64,000 nt of DNA, taken from NCBI RefSeq assembly GCF_002104795.1, contig NZ_NCXO01000009.1:36122-100121 (forward strand), read 5' to 3'. A program made the translations under genes and the position numbers. Below, one piece after another: positions 30,467 to 40,264 of the stretch (positions are counted from its first letter, which is position 1; each line of letters opens with the position of its first letter). The stretch is from Mycolicibacillus koreensis (GTDB lineage Bacteria > Actinomycetota > Actinomycetes > Mycobacteriales > Mycobacteriaceae). The notes beneath the pieces are model-generated. The model ran no database searches. It was given only the letters and a program-made list of their open reading frames with translations, and was not told the origin of the DNA.

Positions 30467-31186
30467 TCACGGCAGCTCAAAATGCTGGTAGTCGATCGGC
30501 GAGTGCCAATGCCCTCCCCAGACCCACCCGCGGTCGGTGAACGCCCGCACCGCCGGGTCCCCGTCGTGCAGCACACCAGGGTCCCTGCGGTCCCGGTCCA
30601 GGTACTCCGCGGCGTTGCCCGGCTGCACCCCGTCGCTGTCGATGTAGGGGTTGAGCAGCGGGTTGACGTCGATCGCCCGGCCGTAGGCGTGCAACGCCCA
30701 GTTGCCCGACCCGGGGATGCGCCGGCAGTTGAACGCCGAGGTGTTGTTGTCACGCATCGAGGCCTCATCGTCGGCGCCCGGATAGTTCGCGACGTTGCGC
30801 ATTTTCTCGATCGGATAACCGATCCGGTACAGGTCGGCGAAGATCGCGATGACCTGTTCGACGAGGTCACGGTGCACGATCAACTCACCGCGACCGGTGT
30901 TGGCGTCGAAGTCCAGATAGTCGACCGTGACCCGGCGAAGCTGCGCGGGGTCGACCGGGCAGCCCGGCGCCCAGGTCGGGCCCAGCTCGGCGGCGTCGAC
31001 CGCGGCGACCTCTGCCGGAGCCGGAGCCGGCGACGGTGTCGAGGAGAGCGGCGTCACCGGTGATCGCGGCGGGGGTGGCGTCGCGGGCGCCTCGCCCGGT
31101 GCGGCCGGGGTGCAGTGCACCGCGGCTGTCGCGCTCAGCGCCAGCACCGCTGCCAGCACGGCCCGACGTGGCCCGGTCCCCCGCAT
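30467..31186 (-). CDS. M15-type peptidase-like lipoprotein (VanY/carboxypeptidase fold)
   Basis: A 239-residue protein with a signal peptide and lipobox-like VHC at residue 25, a Pro/Ser/Ala linker and a C-terminal M15 domain. Zinc ligands appear in [13 protein letters not shown] (His and Asp) and DYQHFELP (His). It probably acts on peptidoglycan stem peptides outside the membrane; the substrate is inferred. It lies alone between yebC and the ABC1 gene, on the same strand. Confidence 0.83.
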   Translation of the reverse strand: MRGTGPRRAVLAAVLALSATAAVHCTPAAPGEAPATPPPPRSPVTPLSSTPSPAPAPAEVAAVDAAELGPTWAPGCPVDPAQLRRVTVDYLDFDANTGRGELIVHRDLVEQVIAIFADLYRIGYPIEKMRNVANYPGADDEASMRDNNTSAFNCRRIPGSGNWALHAYGRAIDVNPLLNPYIDSDGVQPGNAAEYLDRDRRDPGVLHDGDPAVRAFTDRGWVWGGHWHSPIDYQHFELP

Positions 31187-31196
31187 GAACGGGCCC

Positions 31197-32588
31197 CTAC
31201 GGCGTGGGCACCGGATCGGAGTCGCCGCCGGTCTCCGCGCCCGCCGGGGTACCGCCGGGCGGGAAGAAGCCGGGCACCCACCGTTCGATCAGCGCCGCAT
31301 AGTTGAGGGTGGCGTCGAGTTGCACCGCCACCCCGAGCAACCCGCCCAGGGTGCGCAGCAGCATCACGTAACCAGAGGGGATCGTCATCTGGCGGGCCAT
31401 CTTGAACCGGTCGTTGAATCCCTCGTTGAACGGATCGGTGGTCGCCAGCGCGGACCGCTGGAACCAGGCGCGGGTGAAGTGGAACTCCCCGGCGCGCAAC
31501 GGGTCGATGTAGGCCCACAGCGGCCCGAGGTATTCCTTGAGTTGGTCGGCGCTCAGCTCGTAGTGCTCGGGCATGAACTTGAGCTGCTTGAGCAGCCGGA
31601 TCACATCGTCCCAGCGTTCGTCGCGGCCGCAGCACAGCAGTTCGCAGAACTCCGGGGGGATACCGCCGGGGTGAGCCGAGACCGCGCCGAAGTCGATGAC
31701 GCCGAGGCGCCCGTCGGCCATGATCATGAAGTTGCCCGGATGCGGGTCGGCGTGGACCAGTCCCACCCGCGCCGGCGAGCTGAGGGTGAATTCCAGCAGC
31801 CGCGTGCAGGCCTCATCACGCTCCTGCTGGGAGCCGTCGGCGATGATCGCCGAGAGCCGCCGCCCCTCGGCCCACTCCGAGACGATGACCTTCGGGGCGC
31901 TGGCAACCACCAGCGGGACCAGGAACTTCTCGTCGTCGGCGTAGGCCTTGGCGAACGCCCGCTGGTTGTCGGCCTCCTGACGGTAGTCCAGTTCCGCCTC
32001 GAGTGTGTCGTTGATCTCGTTGACCAGCCGGTCCACGTCGGCACCGGGCGCGAGCTGTTTGAAGACCCAGGAGAACCGCTTGATCAGTTTGAGGTCGGCA
32101 CGCAGCGCCTCGTCGGCGCCGGGGTACTGGATTTTGACCGCGACCCGCCGGCCGTCCTTCCACACCGCCCGGTGCACCTGGCCGATGCTGGCCGAGGCGA
32201 CCGCGGTGTCGTCGAACGACTCGAAGCGGTCCCGCCACCGGGTGCCCAGCTGCGCGTCGAGGACGCGGTGCACCTTGGCCGCGGGCAACGGCGGGGCCTC
32301 GGCCTGCAGCTTGACCAGCGCCTCGCGGAACGGCTCGGCGAACTGCGGGGGGATCGCCGCCTCCATCACCGACAGCGCCTGCCCGACTTTCATCGCGCCG
32401 CCCTTGAGTTCGCCGAGCACCTTGAACAGCTCGTCGGCGGCCTTCTCCAGCATCTCCGCGTTGACCTCATCGCGGGACTTGCCGGTCATGCGTTTGCCTA
32501 CGCCGAGCGCCGCGCGCCCGGCCACCCCGGCCGGCAGCCCGGCCAGCTTGGTGGCGCGCCGGAATGCTCCTCGCCTGATGTCTGCCAT
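31197..32588 (-). CDS. ABC1/UbiB-family atypical kinase
   Basis: A 463-residue protein with the ADCK hallmark KxGQ (KVGQALS), an alanine-rich nucleotide loop (ASASIGQVHRAVWKDGRRVAVKIQYPG), and the catalytic and metal motifs LVHADPHPGNFM and GVIDFGA. In other organisms UbiB proteins support quinone synthesis or lipid transport; here, with menaquinone, the role is not known. The ATG at 32588 gives the conserved opening MADIRRGAFRRA. Confidence 0.88.
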   Translation of the reverse strand: MADIRRGAFRRATKLAGLPAGVAGRAALGVGKRMTGKSRDEVNAEMLEKAADELFKVLGELKGGAMKVGQALSVMEAAIPPQFAEPFREALVKLQAEAPPLPAAKVHRVLDAQLGTRWRDRFESFDDTAVASASIGQVHRAVWKDGRRVAVKIQYPGADEALRADLKLIKRFSWVFKQLAPGADVDRLVNEINDTLEAELDYRQEADNQRAFAKAYADDEKFLVPLVVASAPKVIVSEWAEGRRLSAIIADGSQQERDEACTRLLEFTLSSPARVGLVHADPHPGNFMIMADGRLGVIDFGAVSAHPGGIPPEFCELLCCGRDERWDDVIRLLKQLKFMPEHYELSADQLKEYLGPLWAYIDPLRAGEFHFTRAWFQRSALATTDPFNEGFNDRFKMARQMTIPSGYVMLLRTLGGLLGVAVQLDATLNYAALIERWVPGFFPPGGTPAGAETGGDSDPVPTP

Positions 32589-32643
32589 CCCCACATCATG
32601 CCTTGTCGGGTGACCGGCCCCACACAACGGTGGTGTGGCGCGC

Positions 32644-33240
32644 TCAGGCGCGCCCGGTCACGATCGCGACGAACAACGCGTGGATGCGGTGATCGGCGGT
32701 CACCTCCGGGTGAAACGAGGTGGCCAGCACTGCGCCCTGACGCACCGCGACCGGGTGCCCGGCAGCACGCGCCAGCACCGTCACGTCGGCGCCGACCCGC
32801 TCCACCCACGGTGCCCTGATGAACACCGCGTGGACCGGATCGTCGAAGCCGGCGACACTCAGGTAATCCTCGAACGAATCGACCTGGCGCCCGAACGCAT
32901 TGCGCCGCACGGTCATATCGACCCCACCCAGTGGGACCGCGACCCGCGTGCCGCTGCCCGCATCCAAGATCTCCGAGGCCAGCAGGATCATCCCGGCGCA
33001 GGCCCCGTAGGCGGGCATCCCCGCGGCCAGTCGTGCCCGCAGCGGATCGGCCAGCCCGAGTTCGTCGAGCAGATAGCTGATCGTCGTGGATTCACCGCCG
33101 GGCAGGATCAGTCCGTCGACCGAATCGAGTTCGGCCCGGTTTCGCACTGTGACCGGGTCTGCGCCGACCGCACTCAACGCCCCGAGGTGCTCTCGGACGT
33201 CGCCCTGCAGTGCCAGCACACCGATGCGCGGTGCGCTCAC
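32644..33240 (-). CDS. pdxT: Pyridoxal 5'-phosphate synthase glutaminase subunit
   Basis: Releases ammonia from glutamine for PdxS. The 198-residue class I amidotransferase has GGESTT near residue 50, the nucleophile Cys in [10 protein letters not shown], and the His/Glu pair in TSFHPEVT. The GTG start at 33240 overlaps the stop of the thioesterase gene (GTGA). Order pdxS-tesB-pdxT matches Rv2606c-Rv2604c. Confidence 0.96.
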   Translation of the reverse strand: MSAPRIGVLALQGDVREHLGALSAVGADPVTVRNRAELDSVDGLILPGGESTTISYLLDELGLADPLRARLAAGMPAYGACAGMILLASEILDAGSGTRVAVPLGGVDMTVRRNAFGRQVDSFEDYLSVAGFDDPVHAVFIRAPWVERVGADVTVLARAAGHPVAVRQGAVLATSFHPEVTADHRIHALFVAIVTGRA

Positions 33241-34073
33241 CTGGGCGTGTGCCCGTGCGGGTAGCGGGTCAGGCCCTCCTGCATGGTGGCGGCGACCATC
33301 GCCCCGTCGCGGCTGAAGATCTTGCCCTGAGCCAGTGCCCGGCCGCCGCCGGCCGACGGCGAGGTCTGGTCGTACAGGAGCCATTCATCGGCGCGGAACG
33401 GCCGCAGGAACCACATGGCGTGATCCAGCGAGGCCACTTGCAGGTGATCGCGTTCTCCGGGGTGCGCCGACCAGGAGGTGCCCAGCAGGGTGAGGTCGCT
33501 CATGTAGGCCAGCGCGCAGATGTGCAAGACCGGGTCGTCCGGCAACGGCTCCCGGTGACGAAACCAAACTTGTTGACGCGCGGCTAATCCCGGGATCGGA
33601 GTGAGTTGATCGGCGGGAACCTGACGTAGTTCCCACTCCGCGAAAACCTTGAAGCTCTCCTCGTCGAACGATTTCATTCCGTCGAGGCCGGGCAGGTTCT
33701 CCGGATCCGGCGCGGTCGGCATGACATCTTGGTGACTGATCCCCTCCTGCGGAACCTGAAACGACGCCGACATGTGAAAGATGGTCTGACCGTGCTGAAT
33801 TGCGGTGACCCGGCGGGTGCAGAACGATCCGCCGTCACGCACCCGCTCCACCAGGAACACCGTCGGCGCTTTCGCATCGCCGGGGCGCAGGAAATGACCG
33901 TGCAGGGAGTGCACACGGTAGTGCGGGTCGACGGTGCGCACCGCCGAGACCAGCGCCTGGCCGGCGACGTGGCCGCCGAAGGTGCGCTGGAAATGCTCGG
34001 TGGAGCCGAATACGGCACCCCGATAGATGTTGACCTCGAGTTGCTCGAGGTCGAGGATCTGCTCGATCGCCAA
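33237..34073 (-). CDS. tesB: Acyl-CoA thioesterase II (TesB-like)
   Basis: A 278-residue double hot-dog thioesterase. Diagnostic parts are [13 protein letters not shown], the [15 protein letters not shown] strand and the C-terminal catalytic region [21 protein letters not shown] chose the TTG at 34073, four bases from the pdxS stop, which gives the expected N-terminus. It is wedged between the two vitamin B6 genes, an old arrangement in mycobacteria whose reason is unknown. Confidence 0.9.
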   Translation of the reverse strand: MAIEQILDLEQLEVNIYRGAVFGSTEHFQRTFGGHVAGQALVSAVRTVDPHYRVHSLHGHFLRPGDAKAPTVFLVERVRDGGSFCTRRVTAIQHGQTIFHMSASFQVPQEGISHQDVMPTAPDPENLPGLDGMKSFDEESFKVFAEWELRQVPADQLTPIPGLAARQQVWFRHREPLPDDPVLHICALAYMSDLTLLGTSWSAHPGERDHLQVASLDHAMWFLRPFRADEWLLYDQTSPSAGGGRALAQGKIFSRDGAMVAATMQEGLTRYPHGHTPR

Positions 34074-34077
34074 TGGC

Positions 34078-34995
34078 TTACCAGCCGCGTTCGGCGAGAC
34101 GGTGCGGTGCGGGCAGGTCGTCGACGTTGATGCCGACCATCGCCTCCCCCAGCCCCCGCGAGACCCGCGCGAGCACATCGGGATCGTCGTAGAAGGTGGT
34201 GGCCTTCACGATCGCCGCCGCACGCGCCGCCGGATCACCGGATTTGAAGATGCCCGAACCGACGAAGACCCCCTCCGCACCGAGCTGCATCATCATCGCC
34301 GCATCCGCCGGAGTCGCGATACCCCCCGCGGTGAACAACGTCACCGGCAACTTACCCGCACGCGCCACCTCAGCGACCAGCTCATACGGCGCCGCCAACT
34401 CCTTGGCCGCCACGAACAACTCGTCCTCACTCAACGACGACAACCGCCGGATCTCCCCGCCGATGGCCCGCATATGCGTGGTCGCATTCGACACATCCCC
34501 GGTGCCGGCCTCCCCTTTCGACCGGATCATCGCCGCCCCCTCGGTGATCCGCCGCAACGCCTCACCCAGATTGGTCGCCCCACACACAAACGGCACCGTG
34601 AACTGCCACTTGTCGACGTGATGGGCGTAATCGGCCGGAGTCAACACCTCCGACTCGTCGACGAAATCCACCCCGAGGCTCTGCAGAATCTGCGCCTCGA
34701 CGAAATGACCGATCCGCACCTTCGCCATCACCGGAATCGACACCGCCGCGATGATGCTCTCGATCATGTCCGGATCACTCATCCGCGACACCCCGCCCTG
34801 AGCACGGATATCGGCCGGCACCCGCTCCAACGCCATCACCGCCACCGCACCGGCACCCTCAGCGACACGGGCCTGCTCCGGGGTGACCACATCCATGATC
34901 ACCCCACCCTTGAGCATCTCGGCCATCCCACGCTTCACCCGCGCCGTGCCGGTTTCTGCGCCGACACCCGAGCCGTTGCGCGCTGCATTGTCCAC
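34078..34995 (-). CDS. pdxS: Pyridoxal 5'-phosphate synthase lyase subunit
   Basis: A 305-residue TIM-barrel enzyme that builds PLP from ribose 5-phosphate, glyceraldehyde 3-phosphate and ammonia. Visible motifs are [15 protein letters not shown] near the start, the lysines in [17 protein letters not shown]-like [11 protein letters not shown], and [17 protein letters not shown]. It heads the pdxS-tesB-pdxT unit. Confidence 0.97.
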   Translation of the reverse strand: MDNAARNGSGVGAETGTARVKRGMAEMLKGGVIMDVVTPEQARVAEGAGAVAVMALERVPADIRAQGGVSRMSDPDMIESIIAAVSIPVMAKVRIGHFVEAQILQSLGVDFVDESEVLTPADYAHHVDKWQFTVPFVCGATNLGEALRRITEGAAMIRSKGEAGTGDVSNATTHMRAIGGEIRRLSSLSEDELFVAAKELAAPYELVAEVARAGKLPVTLFTAGGIATPADAAMMMQLGAEGVFVGSGIFKSGDPAARAAAIVKATTFYDDPDVLARVSRGLGEAMVGINVDDLPAPHRLAERGW

Positions 34996-35157
34996 TGTTG
35001 GTTCTCCTTGAGCCGAGTTCTGCCGACCAGTCTAGTGGGACGTTCCAACCGGGTTTTGGCCGCGCCGAACGGCCTCGCCGAAGGCGCCACGGCGCCCCGC
35101 GCGCACCCATTATGATCGCGATCACAGTCCCCCGACCGCGACGAACGGATCCCGCCA

Positions 35158-35949
35158 GTGTCCGCACCCGAGCCCCCCGGCGTCCCCGAACACCGCGATT
35201 GGCCGGCCGTGCTCGGCGCCTGGCGGTTTCTGGCCAACCCCGCCGGTAACCCGACGCGGGTCTTCGACCTCATCGTGGGGTTGAGCGCGCCGATCCTGGC
35301 CCGCGCCTACTACCAGGTGCGCGCACACCCCAACGGGCGGCGCCTGTTGGCCCACAAGCCCGACCTGTTGGCGGTGCTCTCCGACGACGAGTACCTGGCG
35401 TCGCTGCCGGCCGGTTCGCTGGGCCACGCCTACCGGTCGTTTCTGACCACCAACCGGCTCGACGCCGGAGTTTTCGACGTCGACACGGTGATCCGCCCGA
35501 TCGCCGAACGCCGTGGCTGGGACGACGACTTCTTCTACATGGTCCGGCGTGGCACCGCCCTGCACGACATGTTCCACACCCTGGGCGGGTACGGCCCCGA
35601 TCTGGGCGGCGAGTTCGGCAATCTGGGGTTCCACTGCGGACAGATGGAGCCGTCAGCGGCGTTGAAGACGCTGGCGCTGGCCACCGCCGGCACCGTCATC
35701 CCCGCGGCGCCGTGGCGCAAGCTGAGCTACTTCCGTCAGGCGGTCCGGCGCGGTCAGCGGGCCGATCTGCTGATGGCCGCCCCCTACGAGGAGTTGCTGC
35801 AACGCCCGCTGGCCGAGGTGCGCGACGCGCTCGGTGTCACACCGACCCGCGTCGCCCATCCGCAGGGACACCTGTTCACCGCGTGGATGCCGCCCGGGAT
35901 GAAACCCCCGACGCGCTGGGATTACGACGCGATCCTCGCTGCGGCATAG
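35158..35949 (+). CDS. Coq4-family protein
   Basis: A 263-residue protein with the Coq4 metal motif HDxxH(x)11E, seen as HDMFHTLGGYGPDLGGE near residue 142. In ubiquinone-making organisms Coq4 scaffolds the pathway and has been reported to act on ring carbon C1. Mycobacteria use menaquinone, so this homologue must do something else. It starts with GTG and faces pdxS divergently. Confidence 0.85.
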   Translation: MSAPEPPGVPEHRDWPAVLGAWRFLANPAGNPTRVFDLIVGLSAPILARAYYQVRAHPNGRRLLAHKPDLLAVLSDDEYLASLPAGSLGHAYRSFLTTNRLDAGVFDVDTVIRPIAERRGWDDDFFYMVRRGTALHDMFHTLGGYGPDLGGEFGNLGFHCGQMEPSAALKTLALATAGTVIPAAPWRKLSYFRQAVRRGQRADLLMAAPYEELLQRPLAEVRDALGVTPTRVAHPQGHLFTAWMPPGMKPPTRWDYDAILAAA

Positions 35950-35997
35950 CGACGGTTCGGCGGCGGCGCCGCAGCACCCGGCCTATCGTAGTGAGCC

Positions 35998-36519
35998 ATG
36001 CGCACAGCGTTGGTCGTCGTCGGCGGGGTCCTCGGGTGGCTATGCGGCGCCTCGGCACTGCCGATCGCCAACGCCGACCCCGCCGCCGGCACCGACAGCG
36101 CTGTGGACCCGTATCTGCGCCACACCCCAGACGGGTCGGCGATCATCGAGTTCTCCACCCCCGACGGGGTGCGCTGCAACTTCCATCCGGCCAGCAGCCT
36201 GCCCGACGACACCAGCAGCCAGGTGCTGGTCTGCCGTGGTGAATTCCCCGGCGTCGTCACCGATCCGACGGCCTCGGAGTTGTGCGTCAAAGACGAGGTC
36301 CGGGCGTTCAACAGCCTGACCTACCGGTTCGCCTCCGATTTCTTCTACAGCGCCTGCGACGAGGAGCCGGCCGGCCCGTTGCTGCCGGTCGGCGCGACCG
36401 TCTCGGACGGCAACATCTCCTGCGCCGTCAGCCCCGGCGACGTCACCGCGTGCGTCGACACCCGCCTGGGCGAACAACACGGCTTCATCCTGCAGCCCTC
36501 CGGCAGCACCGCATTCTGA
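35998..36519 (+). CDS. Exported protein of unknown function
   Basis: A 173-residue protein with a signal peptide (ending ALPIANADP near residue 26) and a mature part with six Cys that could make three disulfides (GVRCNF, VLVCRG, ELCVKD, SACDEE, ISCAVS, TACVDT). Proteins of this shape are common in mycobacterial culture filtrates. It follows the Coq4-like gene by 48 bases. I do not recognise a named family. Confidence 0.7.
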   Translation: MRTALVVVGGVLGWLCGASALPIANADPAAGTDSAVDPYLRHTPDGSAIIEFSTPDGVRCNFHPASSLPDDTSSQVLVCRGEFPGVVTDPTASELCVKDEVRAFNSLTYRFASDFFYSACDEEPAGPLLPVGATVSDGNISCAVSPGDVTACVDTRLGEQHGFILQPSGSTAF

Positions 36520-36541
36520 CCCCCGTACCCGCGCGCCGCGG

Positions 36542-37573
36542 TCAGCGGATGTAGCGGGCGGGCCGCGGCGGGCCGGGCGGTTCGTCGACACGAACGTTGG
36601 CCTCGGTGAGCAGCTCGCCGAGCTGAAGCGGGTACACGGTCTCGCCGCAGGCGTTGAGTTCGGTGATCGCCGCGGCATCACACCAGCGATGCGCGTGCAG
36701 ATACCGGTGTTCGAGTTCGGTGCGCTGCGCCGGTGACGGCTCGAAACGCTCGGTGCGGTAGACGAAGTAGAACTCCTGGCTGTTGATCACCGACCCGTTG
36801 AAGCCGAACACCGCGCTACGCCGCCAGACCGGCCCGATCAGCGCCTCGGAGTCCACCCGCAACCCGGTCTCCTCGGCGAGTTCCCTGGCCGCCGTGGCCG
36901 CGAGGGCCTCGCCGTCGCGGGGCTGGCCGCCGACGGTGAACCACCACCGCGGCGCGGCTTCGCCGCCGGCCGGGTCGGACCCGCACAGCAGCAGCACCGC
37001 GCCGTGCTCGTCGAGGAGCACCACCCGCGCGGAGGTCCGCGGCGCCAACACGCCCTGATCGCCGTGCGCGATGGCCGCCGCGCGTTCGACGATCTCGAAG
37101 TAGCCGGGTAGCGGCGCGGTTCCGGCCAGCCGCAGGGTGCGCACCAGGGGACGCTCGTGCAGTGCCCGGGTGTCGCGCACGGCGTCGTTGTGGAATCGGC
37201 GGGCCAACACCACCCGCGCCTCGGCGTCAGCCAACTCCGCCACCAACTCCGCCGGCAGCACGGTGGCATCCACCATGGCCAACGCCGCGGACAGATCGTT
37301 TTCGGCGGCTTCGCGGGTGCTGCGCGGCGACCGTTCGGCGACGTCGGCGAGCGCCGCCAGCCGTCGGCCGGCCGGCTGCCCGTGGTAGGCGTCGACGGCG
37401 ACTGCACGGCTGACCACCGCGCGGCGGGCCAGCGCCGCGTCCAGCGCCTGCCAGGACAGGTCGCACCGCACGTGCAGCCGGTTGAGCCGGGTCGCCGTCT
37501 GGTAGGCCCAGGCTCCGATCCCGACCAGCACCGCGACCGCGACCGCGACCCCCAGCAGCGCCCACACCATCAA
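36542..37573 (-). CDS. Membrane-anchored Nudix hydrolase with LemA-like N-terminus
   Basis: A 343-residue protein: one N-terminal membrane helix (residues 2-24), a helical stretch reminiscent of LemA (RLNRLHVRCDLSWQALDAAL), then a C-terminal Nudix domain. The Nudix box is complete: G-x5-E-x7-RELAEETGL in the segment beginning GQPRDGE. The substrate is not predictable. It is the last gene of the thrS-to-pimA operon and overlaps the pimA stop (ATGA). Homologue of Rv2609c. Confidence 0.88.
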   Translation of the reverse strand: MMVWALLGVAVAVAVLVGIGAWAYQTATRLNRLHVRCDLSWQALDAALARRAVVSRAVAVDAYHGQPAGRRLAALADVAERSPRSTREAAENDLSAALAMVDATVLPAELVAELADAEARVVLARRFHNDAVRDTRALHERPLVRTLRLAGTAPLPGYFEIVERAAAIAHGDQGVLAPRTSARVVLLDEHGAVLLLCGSDPAGGEAAPRWWFTVGGQPRDGEALAATAARELAEETGLRVDSEALIGPVWRRSAVFGFNGSVINSQEFYFVYRTERFEPSPAQRTELEHRYLHAHRWCDAAAITELNACGETVYPLQLGELLTEANVRVDEPPGPPRPARYIR

Positions 37574-38700
37574 CTGGCCACCCGCACCGGGCCACCGACC
37601 TGCGCCACCGTCTCGTACACGCGCATGATCTGGCTGGCCACCACCGACCAGTCGTAGCGGCCGACCGCCGCGCTGCCGGCGGCGCTGAAGTCAGCGCGCC
37701 GGATGTCGTCGTCGAGCATGCCGATCAGGCCGTCGGCCAGGGCGGCGCCGTCGCCGACCGGCACCAGCAACCCGGCGCGGCCGTCCTGCAACACCCGCCG
37801 GAACGCGTCTAGGTCGCTGGCCACCACGGCGGTGCCGGCGGCCATCGCCTCCACCAGCACGATGCCGAAGCTCTCCCCGCCGGTGTTGGGCGCGCAGTAC
37901 ACGTCGGCGCTGCGCAACGCCGACGCCTTTTCGGCGTCGTCGACTTGTCCGAGAAACCGCAGGCGGTCGGCGAGCGGGCCGGCCTCGGCGCGCAGCGCCG
38001 CCTCGTCGCCGCGCCCGACGATGAGCACCTGCAGGTCCGGAAAGCGGTCCACCACCGCCGGAAGGGCCTCCAGCAGCACCGCCATGCCCTTGCGGGATTC
38101 GTCGTAGCGACCCAAAAACAGCACGGTCTTGCCGGCCCGCGGATACCCGGGCAGCACCGGCGCGGTGGCGAACGCGGTCACGTCGACCCCGTTGGGGATC
38201 TCCACGGCGTCTGAGCCCAGCGCCTCCATCTGCCAGCGCCGCGCCAGATCCGACACCGCGATGCGTCCGACGATCTTTTCGTGCAGCGGGCGCAGGATGC
38301 CGCGCACCGCGTTGAGCGTCAGCGACCGAGTGGTGGAGGTGTGGAAGGTGGCCACGATCGGCCCTTCGGCGATGAGCAGCGCCAACATCGACAGGCTCGG
38401 CGCGTTCGGCTCGTGCAGGTGCAGCACGTCGAAGTCCCCGTCGGCCAGCCAGCGTTTCACCCGGCGGTGACTGGCCGGACCGAACCGTAGCCGGGCCACC
38501 GACCCGTTGTAGGGGATCGGCAGGGCCCGGCCGCCGGAGACGACGTAGTCGGGCAACCGGTCGTGTTGGTTCGGTGACGACGGTGCCAGCACACTCACGG
38601 TGTGCCCGCGCGCCCACAGCACCTCGGCCAACTGCAGCACATGGGCCTGCACCCCGCCGGGCACGTCGAAGGAGTAAGGGCAGACCATGCCGATGCGCAT
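37570..38700 (-). CDS. pimA: Phosphatidylinositol mannosyltransferase
   Basis: Adds the first mannose to phosphatidylinositol, starting PIM, LM and LAM synthesis at the inner leaflet. The 376-residue GT4 enzyme opens with RIGMVCPYSFDVPGGVQAHV, has the donor-site motif GRYDESRKG and the ESFGIVLVEAMAAG loop with the conserved Glu. Its ATG overlaps the patA stop by one base. Length agrees with Rv2610c. Confidence 0.96.
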   Translation of the reverse strand: MRIGMVCPYSFDVPGGVQAHVLQLAEVLWARGHTVSVLAPSSPNQHDRLPDYVVSGGRALPIPYNGSVARLRFGPASHRRVKRWLADGDFDVLHLHEPNAPSLSMLALLIAEGPIVATFHTSTTRSLTLNAVRGILRPLHEKIVGRIAVSDLARRWQMEALGSDAVEIPNGVDVTAFATAPVLPGYPRAGKTVLFLGRYDESRKGMAVLLEALPAVVDRFPDLQVLIVGRGDEAALRAEAGPLADRLRFLGQVDDAEKASALRSADVYCAPNTGGESFGIVLVEAMAAGTAVVASDLDAFRRVLQDGRAGLLVPVGDGAALADGLIGMLDDDIRRADFSAAGSAAVGRYDWSVVASQIMRVYETVAQVGGPVRVAS

Positions 38701-39614
38701 CAGGGCTGCTCCAGTGCGGCACGGCGGCCCTGCGGCAAGTCGGCCAGCCACTGCGGCTGCAGCATGTGCCAGTCGGCCGGGTAGGCGGCGATGTTCAGCG
38801 CGAACTGGTCGGCCAACGCCTGGGTGAGGCTGCCCACGTCGGCGCCGGCGGTGTCGATGGGTGGGAAGATCTCGAACCCCCAGTCGGCGGGGCCGGGATT
38901 CCAGCAGTGCCCCGGCATCAGCGCCGCGCCGGTCTCCAGCGCCAATTTGGCCGGCCCGGCCGGCATCCGACTGGGCTCACCGAAGAAACTCACCGGCACC
39001 CCGCGGCGGGTGAGATCGCGTTCGGCCATCAGACACACGACCCGGTTGTCGGCGAGCCTCTCGGCGAGCACCTCGAACGGCGGGCGCTCTCCCCCGGTCA
39101 GCGGCAGCACCTCGAAACCGAGGGTCTCCCGGTAGTCGATGAACCGCTGGTAGAGCGACTCGGGTTTGAGTCGTTCGGCCACGGTGGTGAACGTGCCGTA
39201 GGTCTGGGCCAACCACACCCCACCCATGTCCCAGTTGCCGCTGTGCGGCACCGCGATAACCGCGCCGCGACCGGCGGCGAGGGCGGCCTCGAGGTTCTTC
39301 CGGCCCACGACAGTGCTGTCGAGGCGACGGGCCAGTTTCTGCTGGTTCATGCTGGGCAGGCGAAACGCCTCCCGCCAGTACCGGGCGTAGGAGGCCAGCG
39401 AGGCGCGCATCAGCGAGCCGGGGACCTGGCCGGGTTGCACTTCGAGAACACGGGCCAGGTTGCGGCGCAGCTGTTCTGGTCCGCGCCCGCGTGCGGCGAC
39501 GAGAGCGCCGGCATCGAACATGTTGCGGGCGGCGAATTCCGGCATCGCGCGCACCGCCATCCAGCCGGCCGCATATCCCCAGTCGCTGAGCTGCTCAGAG
39601 CCCGGGATCCTCAT
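38700..39614 (-). CDS. patA: PIM acyltransferase
   Basis: Acylates the mannose of PIM1/PIM2. The 304-residue peripheral membrane acyltransferase carries the HxxxxD motif as HSGNWD near residue 128 and a further conserved AERDLTRRGVPVSFFG. ATG at 39614 overlaps the pgsA1 stop. Its place directly between pgsA1 and pimA fits the pathway order. Homologue of Rv2611c. Confidence 0.94.
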   Translation of the reverse strand: MRIPGSEQLSDWGYAAGWMAVRAMPEFAARNMFDAGALVAARGRGPEQLRRNLARVLEVQPGQVPGSLMRASLASYARYWREAFRLPSMNQQKLARRLDSTVVGRKNLEAALAAGRGAVIAVPHSGNWDMGGVWLAQTYGTFTTVAERLKPESLYQRFIDYRETLGFEVLPLTGGERPPFEVLAERLADNRVVCLMAERDLTRRGVPVSFFGEPSRMPAGPAKLALETGAALMPGHCWNPGPADWGFEIFPPIDTAGADVGSLTQALADQFALNIAAYPADWHMLQPQWLADLPQGRRAALEQP

Positions 39615-40264
39615 TGCGGCGTCCCGTCGCCGGAGCCGAGGGGTTCGGTCGCTCCGGGTGAGATGCGCACGGTGTGCAGCCGCTGGATGAACGTGACGAC
39701 GCTGGCCACTGCGAGCAGCCACATCGCCACCGGCAGCGCCCACGGTTGCGCGAAGACGGGCAGGTCGGAGAGCCCGGCGCCGACGAGCACGATGATGAGC
39801 CGCTCGGGGCGTTCGATGAATCCCCCGTCGCCGCGCAGTCCGCTGGCCTCCGCCCGCGCCTTGATGTAGGAGATCACCTGCGAGGTGACCAGGCAGATCA
39901 ACGCCGCGGCGGTCAGAGCGGAGTCCCCCAGGCCGAACGCGGCCCACCAGGCCAGCCCGCCGAACACGGCGCCGTCGCTGATCCGGTCGCACGCCGCGTC
40001 GAGCACCGCACCGAACCGGGTTCCGCCCCCGGTCTGGCGGGCCATCGCCCCGTCGAGCATGTCGAACATGACGAACAGCCAGATGATCAGCGTTCCGGCG
40101 AACAGGTGCCCCACCGGGAACAGGGTCAGGGCGGCCAGCACGGTTGCGGCGGCTCCGATGATGGTGACGCCGTTGGGGGTGAATCCGAGCCGCAGTGCCG
40201 CCTTCGCCAGCGGAGTGGTGATGGCCCTGAATGTGGCCCGCGACAGGAACCGCAGTTTGCTCAC
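39611..40264 (-). CDS. pgsA1: Phosphatidylinositol phosphate synthase (CDP-alcohol phosphotransferase)
   Basis: Joins CDP-diacylglycerol to inositol phosphate. The 217-residue membrane enzyme has the family motif DG-x2-AR-x8-G-x3-D-x3-D, here beginning DGAMARQTGG and ending GAVLDAACD, plus six hydrophobic helices. GTG start at 40264 overlaps the HIT gene stop; the length is the same as in M. tuberculosis. Confidence 0.95.
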   Translation of the reverse strand: MSKLRFLSRATFRAITTPLAKAALRLGFTPNGVTIIGAAATVLAALTLFPVGHLFAGTLIIWLFVMFDMLDGAMARQTGGGTRFGAVLDAACDRISDGAVFGGLAWWAAFGLGDSALTAAALICLVTSQVISYIKARAEASGLRGDGGFIERPERLIIVLVGAGLSDLPVFAQPWALPVAMWLLAVASVVTFIQRLHTVRISPGATEPLGSGDGTPQ

